Shown here: positions 5,494 to 11,072 of the stretch, piece by piece | Numbering within the stretch: the first letter of the stretch is position 1 | Layout: each line of letters opens with the position of its first letter | DNA from: an uncultured Oscillospiraceae bacterium | GTDB lineage: Bacteria; Bacillota; Clostridia; Oscillospirales; JAAYXM01 | DNA length: 11,072 nt | Reading direction: 5' to 3' | Assembly (NCBI GenBank): GCA_934646115.1 | Contig: CAKUEM010000052.1 | Coordinates: 1-11,072, forward strand | Position numbers and translations under genes: made by a program | The notes under the pieces: model-generated | Told to the model about the DNA's origin: nothing | Database searches by the model: none | What the model saw: the letters and a program-made list of their open reading frames with translations, nothing else

Positions 5494-5949
5494 ACAGCGG
5501 TGATTCCAACCCATTTTGACCCCGCTGACTTCCCCATGCAGCGCGAGAAGAAATTTCGGACGGATCAGCAGCCGCAACGGCATCGAGATCGCGGCGCAGG
5601 TCGCCGAAAAGACCGGACACACGCTGTATATATAGTCGGGCAGAGCGTGCTCGAAAACCCGACCGAAGGGCTACATTAGGCGGATCGGCCGCACATCATG
5701 TATTATCCGGCGGGCGGCGCGGAGGAGCGTCTGGCTCTTCTCGGCAACGCGAAGTCGGTATTGATGCCGACGTATTACCTCGAACCGTTTGGCGGCGTCC
5801 ACGTGGAAGCGCAGCTATGCGACACGCCTGTGATCACCACCGATTGGAGCGCGTTTCCGCCATGTATGAGGAATATTTTTTAGCGCATCCGCCGTCTGTT
5901 TTATCGCGGGTGGTATGAAGAAAATCCGAATCAGCGCGCGCTGTCCTAG
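5494..5949 (+). pseudogene. Remnant of a family-4 type glycosyltransferase (group 1), multiply broken
   Basis: Pieces of one glycosyltransferase appear in order on the + strand in shifting frames. First comes A-V-I-P-T-H-F-D-P-A-D-F (from about 5497). After a frameshift near 5555 comes G-R-I-S-S-R-N-G-I-E-I-A (5558 onward), which ends at TAG 5633-5635. A frame change then gives V-G-Q-S-V-L-E-N. An in-frame TAG at 5677-5679 follows, then M-Y-Y-P-A-G-G with the nucleotide-sugar site L-E-P-F-G-G-V-H-V-E-A-Q and T-P-V-I-T-T-D-W. Past D-W-S-A-F a segment seems deleted; a stop at 5881-5883 follows, and the tail R-I-R-R-L-F-Y-R-G-W-Y-E-E-N-P resumes in another frame to TAG 5947. E-P-F-G-G-x-H-V-E-A is characteristic of GT-B, family-4 type enzymes. 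The N-terminal half is missing, cut near the tRNA promoter. It cannot make a working enzyme. Confidence 0.75.
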
Positions 5950-5989
5950 CACAATCGATATTACCCGTCCGCGCCGCCGAAATAGCAGG

Positions 5990-6019
5990 AAGGCTCAGCG
6001 TTCTATTGCGCTGAGCCTT
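5990..6019 (-). terminator. Perfect 11-bp hairpin over the stop codon of the last operon gene
   Basis: AAGGCTCAGCG (5990-6000) and CGCTGAGCCTT (6009-6019) form a perfect inverted repeat with an 8-nt loop. The stop codon of the GHL10 lipoprotein gene lies in the loop, so its last three sense codons before the final Gln are in the stem. Downstream on the minus strand the tract is pyrimidine-rich but has no real T-run, so it may be a weak terminator or a 3' stabilising hairpin. Confidence 0.55.
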
Positions 6020-7172
6020 CTACATATTCCACCTTCAGTGCCTGCGATAATTCCTCGTGCGCCAAATACACGCCGAGCCGGAAATGAATGCTGCCGTCCA
6101 CCTCGGGGCGGTCGCGGTTCATCGCCATCTGGCGGCGAATTTCATCCGCGCCATACCAAATGTCGCCCGGCTTCGCACCCTCCGTGCGATACCCGGCATG
6201 CCCGATATACAAGCGCACATCCGTGTCACGCACGGTATCGCACCACCAGTTGAGCAGCGTTTCATAATCCGCCGCGCGATTGCCGATCTGCCAATAGATC
6301 TGCGGCGCGATATAGTCCACCAGCCCCTGCTTCACCCATGCGCGCGTATCGGCATAATGCGCGTCATACGTCTCCTGCCCGTTTGTGTCGCTGCCCGCAG
6401 GGTCAGACGCGCGGTTGCGCCAGATGGCAAACGGACTGATTCCAAACGTCACCCCGGCGCGCCGCGTCACGCGCGACACCGCGCTAACAAAATCTGTTAC
6501 ATTCTGCCGCCGCCAATCTGCGCGCGATACAATATTGCCCTGATATTCCGCATCATCGTCAAAATCCGCGCCCGGATAAAAGTAGTCGTCAAAATGAATG
6601 CCGTCCAGCTCGTAATGATCGAGCAGCTCCTGCACGCCAGAAACGATATAATCGCGCGCCTCCGGAATTCCGGGGTTGACGTATAAATTCCCGTCCGAAT
6701 AGCGCACGATCCATTCCGGGTGCGTGTTGGCAAGATTATTCTCCGCCATCTGCATGTCCGCGCCGCCCTGCGTAACGCGGAACGGATTGATCCACGCATG
6801 CAGCGCGATCCCCCGCTGATGCGCCTGCTCGATCCAGAACGCAAGCGGGTCAAACCCATCCTCGGGCGCGCGCCCCTGCTCGCCTGTCAGATAATGCGAC
6901 CATGGGTAGAGCTTTGAAGGATAAATCGCATCGCCGCACGGGCGCACCTGCAAAAAAATCGCGTTCAGACCAAGCCCCTGCGCGCCGTCAAGCAGCGATG
7001 TGATCTCGCGCTTCAGCTGCGCCGTGGAAAGCCCCGGCTCAGACGGAAAATCCAGATTATAAGTCGTCGCAACCCACGCGCCGTAAAGCTTTTCATGCGG
7101 CTTACGCACCGGCGCGCCGCAGCCGCAGAGGATCAGAAGCGCAAGTATAAGCGCCGCAAATTTTCGCCGCAT
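6003..7172 (-). CDS. GHL10/DUF187 family glycoside-hydrolase-like lipoprotein
   Basis: This exported lipoprotein of 389 residues carries a glycosyl-hydrolase-like GHL10 (DUF187, PF02638) domain. The N terminus is basic (M-R-R-K), then hydrophobic, and ends in the lipobox L-C-G-C with Cys18 as the lipid anchor, so the mature protein should sit on the outer face of the cytoplasmic membrane. The TIM-barrel-like domain shows L-Y-G-A-W-V near residue 29, H-A-W-I-N-P-F-R (125-132), G-I-H-F-D-D-Y-F-Y-P (191-200), G-I-S-P-F-A-I-W-R around 245 and P-Q-I-Y-W (290-294). These are the usual conserved strands; the Asp pair at 195-196 is a candidate active-site feature. Family members are thought to act on cell-wall or other polysaccharides, but the substrate is uncertain. 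The ATG at 7172 is chosen because AGGAGG lies 7 nt upstream; a GTG at 7178 would be too close to it. It is the last gene of the trxB operon. Confidence 0.88.
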   Translation of the reverse strand: MRRKFAALILALLILCGCGAPVRKPHEKLYGAWVATTYNLDFPSEPGLSTAQLKREITSLLDGAQGLGLNAIFLQVRPCGDAIYPSKLYPWSHYLTGEQGRAPEDGFDPLAFWIEQAHQRGIALHAWINPFRVTQGGADMQMAENNLANTHPEWIVRYSDGNLYVNPGIPEARDYIVSGVQELLDHYELDGIHFDDYFYPGADFDDDAEYQGNIVSRADWRRQNVTDFVSAVSRVTRRAGVTFGISPFAIWRNRASDPAGSDTNGQETYDAHYADTRAWVKQGLVDYIAPQIYWQIGNRAADYETLLNWWCDTVRDTDVRLYIGHAGYRTEGAKPGDIWYGADEIRRQMAMNRDRPEVDGSIHFRLGVYLAHEELSQALKVEYVEGSAQ

Positions 7173-7179
7173 CCTCACG

Positions 7180-7185
7180 CCTCCT
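7180..7185 (-). promoter_or_regulatory. Ribosome binding site deciding the lipoprotein start
   Basis: Minus-strand AGGAGG lies 7 nt before the ATG at 7172 and only 1 nt before the alternative GTG at 7178, so ATG is preferred. Confidence 0.75.
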
Positions 7186-7187
7186 CA

Positions 7188-7604
7188 CTAAAGCGATTTT
7201 TTCATGCGAATGTGCGGGCAAAACTCCTCAAGATACGGCTCGCCCTCGGCATGATAGCCCTGTTTTTCATAAAATCCGCGCGCCCGGCACTGCGCAGAGA
7301 TCACCGTTTGGCGGGCGCCGTGCTCGCGCGCACGCGCCTCTAATATCGCAACCACCTGCGCGCCAAGCTGCCTGCCCCGGTATGCGCGCCGCACAGCGAT
7401 CCGCCCCAGCAGATATTCGCCCGGCGTATCCAGCGGGTACAGCCGCCCGGTCGCCGCCGGAGTCTCGCCGTCATACAGGACCATGCACTCGGCATAACCA
7501 TCCGCCTTATCAAATTCCTCGCGAAAGCCCTGTTCGCGCATGAATACCTCCTCGCGGATCGCGCGTGCATCCGGATGCAGTGTTTGAAAAAAGCGATGCT
7601 CCAT
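7188..7604 (-). CDS. GNAT family N-acetyltransferase
   Basis: This is a small cytosolic acetyl-CoA-dependent acyltransferase of 138 residues. The opening I-R-E-E-V-F-M-R-E-Q-G-F (16-27) and the following D-x-x-D segment resemble the ElaA/YjcF/YitI branch of the GNAT superfamily. Motif A is Y-L-L-G-R-I-A-V-x-x-x-Y-R-G-R-Q-L-G-A (64-82), the pyrophosphate-binding loop of acetyl-CoA. Motif B follows as A-R-G-F-Y-E-K-Q-G-Y (108-117). The start at 7604 has AGGAGG 5 nt upstream; that site touches the end of the preceding fumarase gene, whose stop lies 9 nt away. It lies 15 nt before the lipoprotein gene. The acceptor substrate is unknown, and nothing in the operon points to one. Confidence 0.88.
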   Translation of the reverse strand: MEHRFFQTLHPDARAIREEVFMREQGFREEFDKADGYAECMVLYDGETPAATGRLYPLDTPGEYLLGRIAVRRAYRGRQLGAQVVAILEARAREHGARQTVISAQCRARGFYEKQGYHAEGEPYLEEFCPHIRMKKSL

Positions 7605-7613
7605 AGTTCCTCC

Positions 7614-8456
7614 TCAAATCGTCTCGCTCGCGTGGCGCGTGATATGGCAGCCCATATTGACCACGCACGGCAGCCCCGCGATATGCGTGGCATACTGCTC
7701 AATATGCACCGCGAGCGCAGTCACTGTGCCGCCCATGCCCTGCGGACCAATGCCCAGCGCGTTAATCTTGCGCAGCGCCTCGCGCTCTAAATCTGCATAC
7801 AGCGTATCGCTGTTTTGCACACCCACCTCGCGCAGCAGCGCGCGTTTTGCGCAAAGCGCCGCCATCTCGATCGTCCCGCCAATGCCAACGCCAACGATGA
7901 CCGGCGGGCAGGGATTTGACCCCGCGCCGCTCACCGAATCAACGATAAACTGCACGATATCCTCCTGCGTGGCAGAGGGCTTAAACATCTTCATCGCGCT
8001 CATATTCTCGCTTCCGAAGCCCTTGGGCGCAACCGTGATGCGCACCTGATCCCCCGGCACGATCGACGTGTGCAGAATCGCCGGCGTATTATCGCCGGAA
8101 TTCACGCGGCGCAGCGGATCAGACACGACAGACAAGCGCAGATGCCCATCGACATACCCACGGCGCACGCCCTCATTCACAGCATCAGTCAGGCTGCCGC
8201 CGCACAGATGCACATCCTGCCCGATCTCCAGAAAGCAAACCGCCATTCCCGTGTCCTGGCAGGCGGGGATGCCCTTCTGCGCGGCATATTCCGCATTCTC
8301 GATCATGATATCAAAAATGCCCTGTCCCACCGGCGAGCGCTCGCAGGAGCGCGCCGCATGAAAAGACGCAACCAGATCCTCGCTCAGCGCGCAGCAGGAG
8401 CGCACACAAAGCCGCGCAACGGCTTCTGTAATTTTTGAAACTTCAATTTCACGCAT
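7614..8456 (-). CDS. Class I fumarate hydratase, alpha subunit (FumA/TtdA N-terminal type)
   Basis: This protein of 280 residues is the iron-sulfur (alpha) part of the class I fumarase / L(+)-tartrate dehydratase family, which interconverts fumarate and malate (or dehydrates tartrate). Three cysteines in conserved contexts should hold the [4Fe-4S] cluster: Cys66 (P-A-C-Q-D-T-G), Cys183 (N-P-C-P-P, followed by V-G-V-G-I-G-G) and Cys270 (N-M-G-C-H). Also conserved are G-S-E-N-M-S (148-153) and G-I-G-P-Q-G-M-G-G (235-243). The ATG at 8456 overlaps the end of the amidohydrolase gene by 8 nt, so translation is probably coupled; the longer open frame to 8528 lies inside that gene. In two-subunit enzymes the beta subunit gene normally follows at once, but here a GNAT gene does. 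Whether fumarate or another hydroxy acid is the substrate cannot be decided from the alpha subunit alone. Confidence 0.9.
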   Translation of the reverse strand: MREIEVSKITEAVARLCVRSCCALSEDLVASFHAARSCERSPVGQGIFDIMIENAEYAAQKGIPACQDTGMAVCFLEIGQDVHLCGGSLTDAVNEGVRRGYVDGHLRLSVVSDPLRRVNSGDNTPAILHTSIVPGDQVRITVAPKGFGSENMSAMKMFKPSATQEDIVQFIVDSVSGAGSNPCPPVIVGVGIGGTIEMAALCAKRALLREVGVQNSDTLYADLEREALRKINALGIGPQGMGGTVTALAVHIEQYATHIAGLPCVVNMGCHITRHASETI

Positions 8457-9603
8457 GCTCCACGTTCCTTTCTCCGTTGATCCAAACCTCGCGGACACGC
8501 GTGCGCGTATCAAACGGGTGCCCGTCATACATCACAAGATCCGCATCCTTCCCCGGCGTGATCGAGCCGATGCGATGCGCAAGCCCGATGATGCGCGCAG
8601 GCTCGATCGTCACCGCCGCAAACGCCTGCTCGTCAGAAAGCCCCTCGCGCGCGGCGAGCGCCGCAGACAGCATAAGATAATCCTGCAGCACCTCGGGATA
8701 ATCCGTGCAGATCGCGACCGGAACGCCCGCCGCGATCAGCCGCGCCGCCTGCGTGACCGATTGACGCGCAAGCTCCGGCTTGGTGCGCGTCGTCATGATC
8801 GGGCCGGCGATGACCGGGATATTCTCGCTTGCAAGCCGGTCCGCGACCAGATACCCCTCGGTTGCATGAACAAGCGCTGCGCGCAGCCCAAATTCGCGCA
8901 CAATGCGCAGCGCCGTGAAAATATCATCCGCACGGTGGCAATGGATCTGCGCGCCGATCTCGCCGGAAAGCAGCGGCAGAAGCGCCTCATATTTCATATC
9001 AAAATCGCAGTCGCTTTCCGGATCGTCGCGCTGTTCCTGATATTCGCGCGCTTTTCTCAGCGCCTCGCGGATCAGCGCCGCGCTGCCCATCCGCGTGACC
9101 GGCGCGCGATCCTTTTGATTGTACGTCATCTTCGGGTTCTCGCCCAGCGCAAACTTCATCGCAGCGCATGGTGAGAGCAGCATGTCATCCACACAAACAC
9201 CCTGCGTTTTCATCGCAATAAACTGCCCGCCGATCGGGTTCGCGCTGCCCGGACCGGTCACCACGGTCGTCACCCCGGCGGCGCGTGCCTCCGCAAATGC
9301 CGCGTCCTGCGGATACACCGCGTCTAGCGCGCGAAGTTGCGGCGTGATCGGGTCGGTATCCTCGTTGCCGTCCTCCCCCTCGAAGCGCAGCCCCTCGTTA
9401 AACAACCCGATATGCGAATGCGCATCCACCAGTCCCGGCAGGATGATGCAGCCCGCCGCATCAATGCGCGCGCCTGACCATTCCGGGCAATGCGCCATCG
9501 CGCCGACCTGGGCGAACCGCCCGTCCTCAATGATTATGTACCCCTCCGGGATCATGGGCGCGTCCATCGGATAGATGCGCCCGTTTTCAATTAAAACCTT
9601 CAC
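8449..9603 (-). CDS. Metal-dependent amidohydrolase (COG1228, imidazolonepropionase-like)
   Basis: This is a cytosolic metal-dependent hydrolase of 384 residues from the amidohydrolase superfamily. It has a small N-terminal beta domain, then the barrel with the metal motif D-A-H-S-H (His62, His64), further likely ligands in I-H-C-H (His221/His223) and V-H-A-T (His246), and the catalytic Asp301 in C-T-D-Y-P. The C-terminal part has the usual G-S-I-T-P-G-K-D-A-D-L-V motif (346-357). It is closest in style to the COG1228 group of HutI-like and Xaa-Pro-like amidohydrolases, but the histidine-degradation context is absent, so the substrate is unknown. The start is GTG at 9603 with AGGAAGG 7 nt upstream. 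It overlaps the trxB stop by 4 nt (GTGA), and its own stop overlaps the fumarase start by 8 nt. Confidence 0.88.
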   Translation of the reverse strand: MKVLIENGRIYPMDAPMIPEGYIIIEDGRFAQVGAMAHCPEWSGARIDAAGCIILPGLVDAHSHIGLFNEGLRFEGEDGNEDTDPITPQLRALDAVYPQDAAFAEARAAGVTTVVTGPGSANPIGGQFIAMKTQGVCVDDMLLSPCAAMKFALGENPKMTYNQKDRAPVTRMGSAALIREALRKAREYQEQRDDPESDCDFDMKYEALLPLLSGEIGAQIHCHRADDIFTALRIVREFGLRAALVHATEGYLVADRLASENIPVIAGPIMTTRTKPELARQSVTQAARLIAAGVPVAICTDYPEVLQDYLMLSAALAAREGLSDEQAFAAVTIEPARIIGLAHRIGSITPGKDADLVMYDGHPFDTRTRVREVWINGERNVEHA

Positions 9604-10520
9604 GCGTTTTCCTTCCTTTCCCGCACAAAAAGCCCCGCTTGCTGCGCCGCAACCGCGCCGTCCGCGCACGCGGTTATGATTTGATAGATTGGGCGTTTGC
9701 GCACATCGCCCGCGGCGAAGATTCCGGGGACGCTGGTATGCGTATCCTCGCCTGCCGCAATATATCCGTCCTGCGTGAGCTGCAATTTCCCCTCGCACAG
9801 CGCGGTATCCGGCACAGTGCCGACCGCAACAAAAACGCCCGCCGTGCGCAGCTCACGCATACGCCCGGTATTTACATCGCGCACGAGCAGCAGCTCCACC
9901 GCCTGCTCGCCCTGAATACTGACCGGAACGGCAGGCGTTACAAATTCAATATTCTCGCAGCGGCGCGCCGCATCCACCAGGCTTTGGTCCGCGCGAAACG
10001 CATCGCGGCGGTGAACGAGAAACACCCGCTCGCAGATCCCCGCCAAATACAGCGCATCCTCCAGCGCGGTGTTCCCGCCGCCGACCACGCAGACCGGCTT
10101 TTTGCGGAAAAATCCCCCATCACACGTGGCGCAATAGGACACGCCGCGCCCGGAGAGCCGCTCCTCACCCTCGATCTCCAGTTTGCGGCGCTTCGCGCCC
10201 AGCGCCAAGATCACCGTGCGCGCCTCATAACGCGCCGCGCGCGAAACGACGGTGTGCGCGCGCTCGCCCGGTAAAAGCGCCGTGACCTCCTCGCTGATCC
10301 ATTCGCCGCCGAGCGCTTTCGCCTGCCGCTCCATCTGCATGGCAAGCGCAAGCCCCTCGATCTTCTCAAAACCCGGATAATTCTCCACATCCGGCGTTGT
10401 CGCCATCTGTCCGCCGGCAAAGCCTTTTTCCAGCAAAACCGTGCGCAGACCCGCCCGCGCCGCATAGATCATCGCCGTCATCCCCGCGGGACCGCCGCCG
10501 ATAATCGCCACATCGTACAT
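9600..10520 (-). CDS. trxB: Thioredoxin-disulfide reductase
   Basis: This FAD-dependent NADPH:thioredoxin reductase of 306 residues keeps cytosolic thioredoxin reduced. Domains in order: an FAD-binding loop G-G-G-P-A-G (8-13); an NADPH domain with the redox pair C-A-T-C (Cys130, Cys133), a second nucleotide loop G-G-G-N-T-A (147-152) and H-R-R-D-A-F-R-A (170-177), which reads the NADPH phosphate; and a return to the FAD domain with A-G-D-V-R (270-274). The length is normal for the low-molecular-weight bacterial type. The ATG at 10520 has AGAGGTG 5 nt upstream. It is the first gene of a five-gene operon and is coupled to the amidohydrolase by a 4-nt overlap. No thioredoxin gene is adjacent. 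I find no convincing promoter for it in 10521-10587; it may start within or beyond the divergent small-RNA region. Confidence 0.95.
   Translation of the reverse strand: MYDVAIIGGGPAGMTAMIYAARAGLRTVLLEKGFAGGQMATTPDVENYPGFEKIEGLALAMQMERQAKALGGEWISEEVTALLPGERAHTVVSRAARYEARTVILALGAKRRKLEIEGEERLSGRGVSYCATCDGGFFRKKPVCVVGGGNTALEDALYLAGICERVFLVHRRDAFRADQSLVDAARRCENIEFVTPAVPVSIQGEQAVELLLVRDVNTGRMRELRTAGVFVAVGTVPDTALCEGKLQLTQDGYIAAGEDTHTSVPGIFAAGDVRKRPIYQIITACADGAVAAQQAGLFVRERKENA
9611..9617 (-). promoter_or_regulatory. Ribosome binding site deciding the amidohydrolase GTG start
   Basis: Minus-strand AGGAAGG lies 7 nt before the GTG at 9603, inside the last codons of trxB. The open frame extends upstream to 9798, but only inside trxB and without a comparable site. 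Confidence 0.7.
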
Positions 10521-10587
10521 GCAAGCACCTCTTTCTCATCGCAAGCGCCATGTAGAAATTTGTCTTACGATTTTTTATTCCCAAGTA

Positions 10588-10616
10588 TTTACATTTCTTC
10601 CAGATTATGATATACT
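10588..10616 (+). promoter_or_regulatory. Promoter of the candidate small RNA
   Basis: TTTACA (10588-10593) and TATACT (10611-10616) are separated by 17 nt, with TG one base before the -10 box. The predicted start is an A near 10623. It is divergent from trxB, whose start codon is 68 nt away. Confidence 0.7.
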
Positions 10617-10622
10617 ATCCAC

Positions 10623-10763
10623 AGTGAAAGGGACAAGTTGATAAGCAGTATGATCCGCTGTTTATCCGCGTGCAGCTTTCACAGTGGCACCATTCATATC
10701 TTTATCCCCACAACCCACTTTTCTTGGCGCTCGGTCATAGTATCATGACCGGGCGCCCCTTTT
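10623..10763 (+). ncRNA. Candidate structured small RNA of unknown family
   Basis: The 299-nt gap between trxB and the S1 gene holds a + strand unit with promoter and terminator and no open frame with a ribosome binding site. The predicted transcript of about 141 nt has three elements. GTGAAAG (10624-10630) pairs with CTTTCAC (10676-10682). Inside it is the hairpin GATAAGCAG/CTGTTTATC (10640-10648 with 10658-10666, one G-T pair) with a 9-nt loop. A mostly unpaired, C-rich linker (10688-10725) then leads to the terminator hairpin. The flanking bases (10619-10623 with 10683-10687) could extend the outer stem but lie mostly upstream of the predicted start. The next + strand sequence is the back of a convergent gene, so it does not look like a cis-acting leader. 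I do not recognise the family. Confidence 0.55.
10726..10763 (+). terminator. Intrinsic terminator of the candidate small RNA
   Basis: GGCGCTCGGTCAT (10726-10738) pairs with ATGACCGGGCGCC (10745-10757), with one T-G pair and a 6-nt loop, followed by CC and TTTT. The T-run exists only on the + strand, which sets its direction. Confidence 0.8.
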
Positions 10764-10779
10764 ATGCAAAAGTGAGGAT

Positions 10780-10808
10780 AAAAAAGCGCCGGAACAGCAT
10801 CCAGCGCT
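10780..10808 (-). terminator. Intrinsic terminator of the S1-domain gene
   Basis: Minus-strand AGCGCTGG (10808-10801) pairs with CCGGCGCT (10792-10785) with one wobble and an 8-nt loop, followed by six Ts. It lies 11 nt after the gene's stop codon and faces the small-RNA terminator. Confidence 0.85.
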
Positions 10809-10819
10809 CAGCATATCAA

Positions 10820-11072
10820 TTATTTGCGCCCGCGGCGTGTTCCGCGCCGTTTTTCCGTGTTCTGGCGAATATCAGACATCCGGTTTTCGCTATCCTGCAT
10901 AAACTGGCGCAATTTATCCTCAAAAGTAGGCGGCGTGACCTCACGCGGCGCGGCAGGACGGCGCGGCGGCGCGCTCACCGTGTTGCGCGGCGCAGGACGC
11001 GAAGCCGCAGGCGGCTCGACCGTTTGCTTAATCGAGAGGTTGATCCGCCCCGCGGGATCAATGCCGATCACT
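10820..11072 (-). CDS. S1 RNA-binding domain protein, C-terminal part (YabR-like), cut by the window edge
   Basis: The window holds the last 84 or so codons of a minus-strand gene that continues past the right edge. The first visible residues, V-I-G-I-D-P-A-G-R-I-N-L-S-I-K, are the last strands of an S1 (OB-fold) RNA-binding domain. A Pro/Ala/Arg-rich linker follows, then F-E-D-K-L-R-Q-F-M-Q-D-S-E and a strongly basic tail ending R-R-G-R-K. This tail is typical of the small single-S1 proteins of Firmicutes (YabR / general stress protein 13 type), which associate with ribosomes or RNA. The GTG at 11071 is an internal valine codon, not a start. The gene ends at TAA 10820-10822 before a strong terminator. 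Confidence 0.85.
   Translation of the reverse strand, partial: VIGIDPAGRINLSIKQTVEPPAASRPAPRNTVSAPPRRPAAPREVTPPTFEDKLRQFMQDSENRMSDIRQNTEKRRGTRRGRK

Noticed and set aside
5182..5679. Open frame of 165 codons on the + strand across the tRNA gene
   Set aside because: It runs through the antisense of tRNA-Trp and its terminator. Only its last third shows homology, to the broken glycosyltransferase.
8457..8528. Longer fumarase alpha start at 8528
   Set aside because: The extra residues lie inside the amidohydrolase gene and do not resemble the family. The start at 8456 gives the usual length and the coupled overlap.
8455..9174. Long + strand open frame opposite the amidohydrolase gene
   Set aside because: It is an antisense shadow caused by high GC and codon bias; its composition is Arg/His-rich and it has no domain motif.
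10683..10691. AGTGGCACC resembles the T-box antiterminator sequence UGGNACC
   Set aside because: The predicted transcript has only about 60 nt before it, too little for a normal Stem I, and no gene lies downstream on the + strand to be regulated.
10615..10710. Three near-matches to DnaA boxes (CTATCCACA, TTATCCGCG, TTATCCCCA)
   Set aside because: None is a perfect box, the neighbours are not dnaA or dnaN, and the region is better explained by a promoter and a folded transcript.

Overview
The window looks like a chromosomal segment of a fairly GC-rich member of the Firmicutes, class Clostridia. Supporting signs are strong Shine-Dalgarno sites, consensus sigma-A promoters, intrinsic terminators with T-runs, a DUF1292 protein, a 6S RNA next to a TcdA homologue, an S1-domain protein with a basic tail, and a CCA-encoding tRNA-Trp gene. 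The genus cannot be named from sequence alone.

Left part (1-1575, mainly + strand): an outward promoter at the edge, a small acidic DUF1292 gene, a structured RNA best read as 6S RNA with its own promoter and terminator, and a tcdA-type tRNA ct6A dehydratase gene closed by a strong terminator.

Middle left (1572-5046, - strand): a PfkB-family sugar kinase (KDG-kinase-like) and a short-chain dehydrogenase form a two-gene operon with a consensus promoter. After them comes a MepA-like MATE efflux gene with its own promoter and a leader of about 145 nt. The leader folds into an aptamer-like stem, an alternative antiterminator pairing and an intrinsic terminator just before the ribosome binding site, which makes it a convincing candidate riboswitch or attenuator.

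Middle (5047-6000): a decayed zone around a solitary tRNA-Trp gene. On one side is a 31-codon N-terminal scrap of a flavodoxin-like oxidoreductase that still has a perfect promoter and ribosome binding site. On the other is a glycosyltransferase remnant broken by several frameshifts and stops.

Right part (6003-10520, - strand): a tightly packed five-gene operon in the order trxB, COG1228-type amidohydrolase, class I fumarase alpha subunit, GNAT acetyltransferase, GHL10/DUF187 lipoprotein. Junctions are a 4-nt overlap, an 8-nt overlap, a 9-nt gap and a 15-nt gap. The fumarase beta subunit is missing. Divergent from trxB is a promoter driving a compact structured transcript of about 140 nt that ends in a terminator, has no coding potential I can see and controls no downstream gene, so it is a candidate small RNA of a family I do not recognise. 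The window ends in the 3' part of an S1 RNA-binding protein gene (YabR-like).
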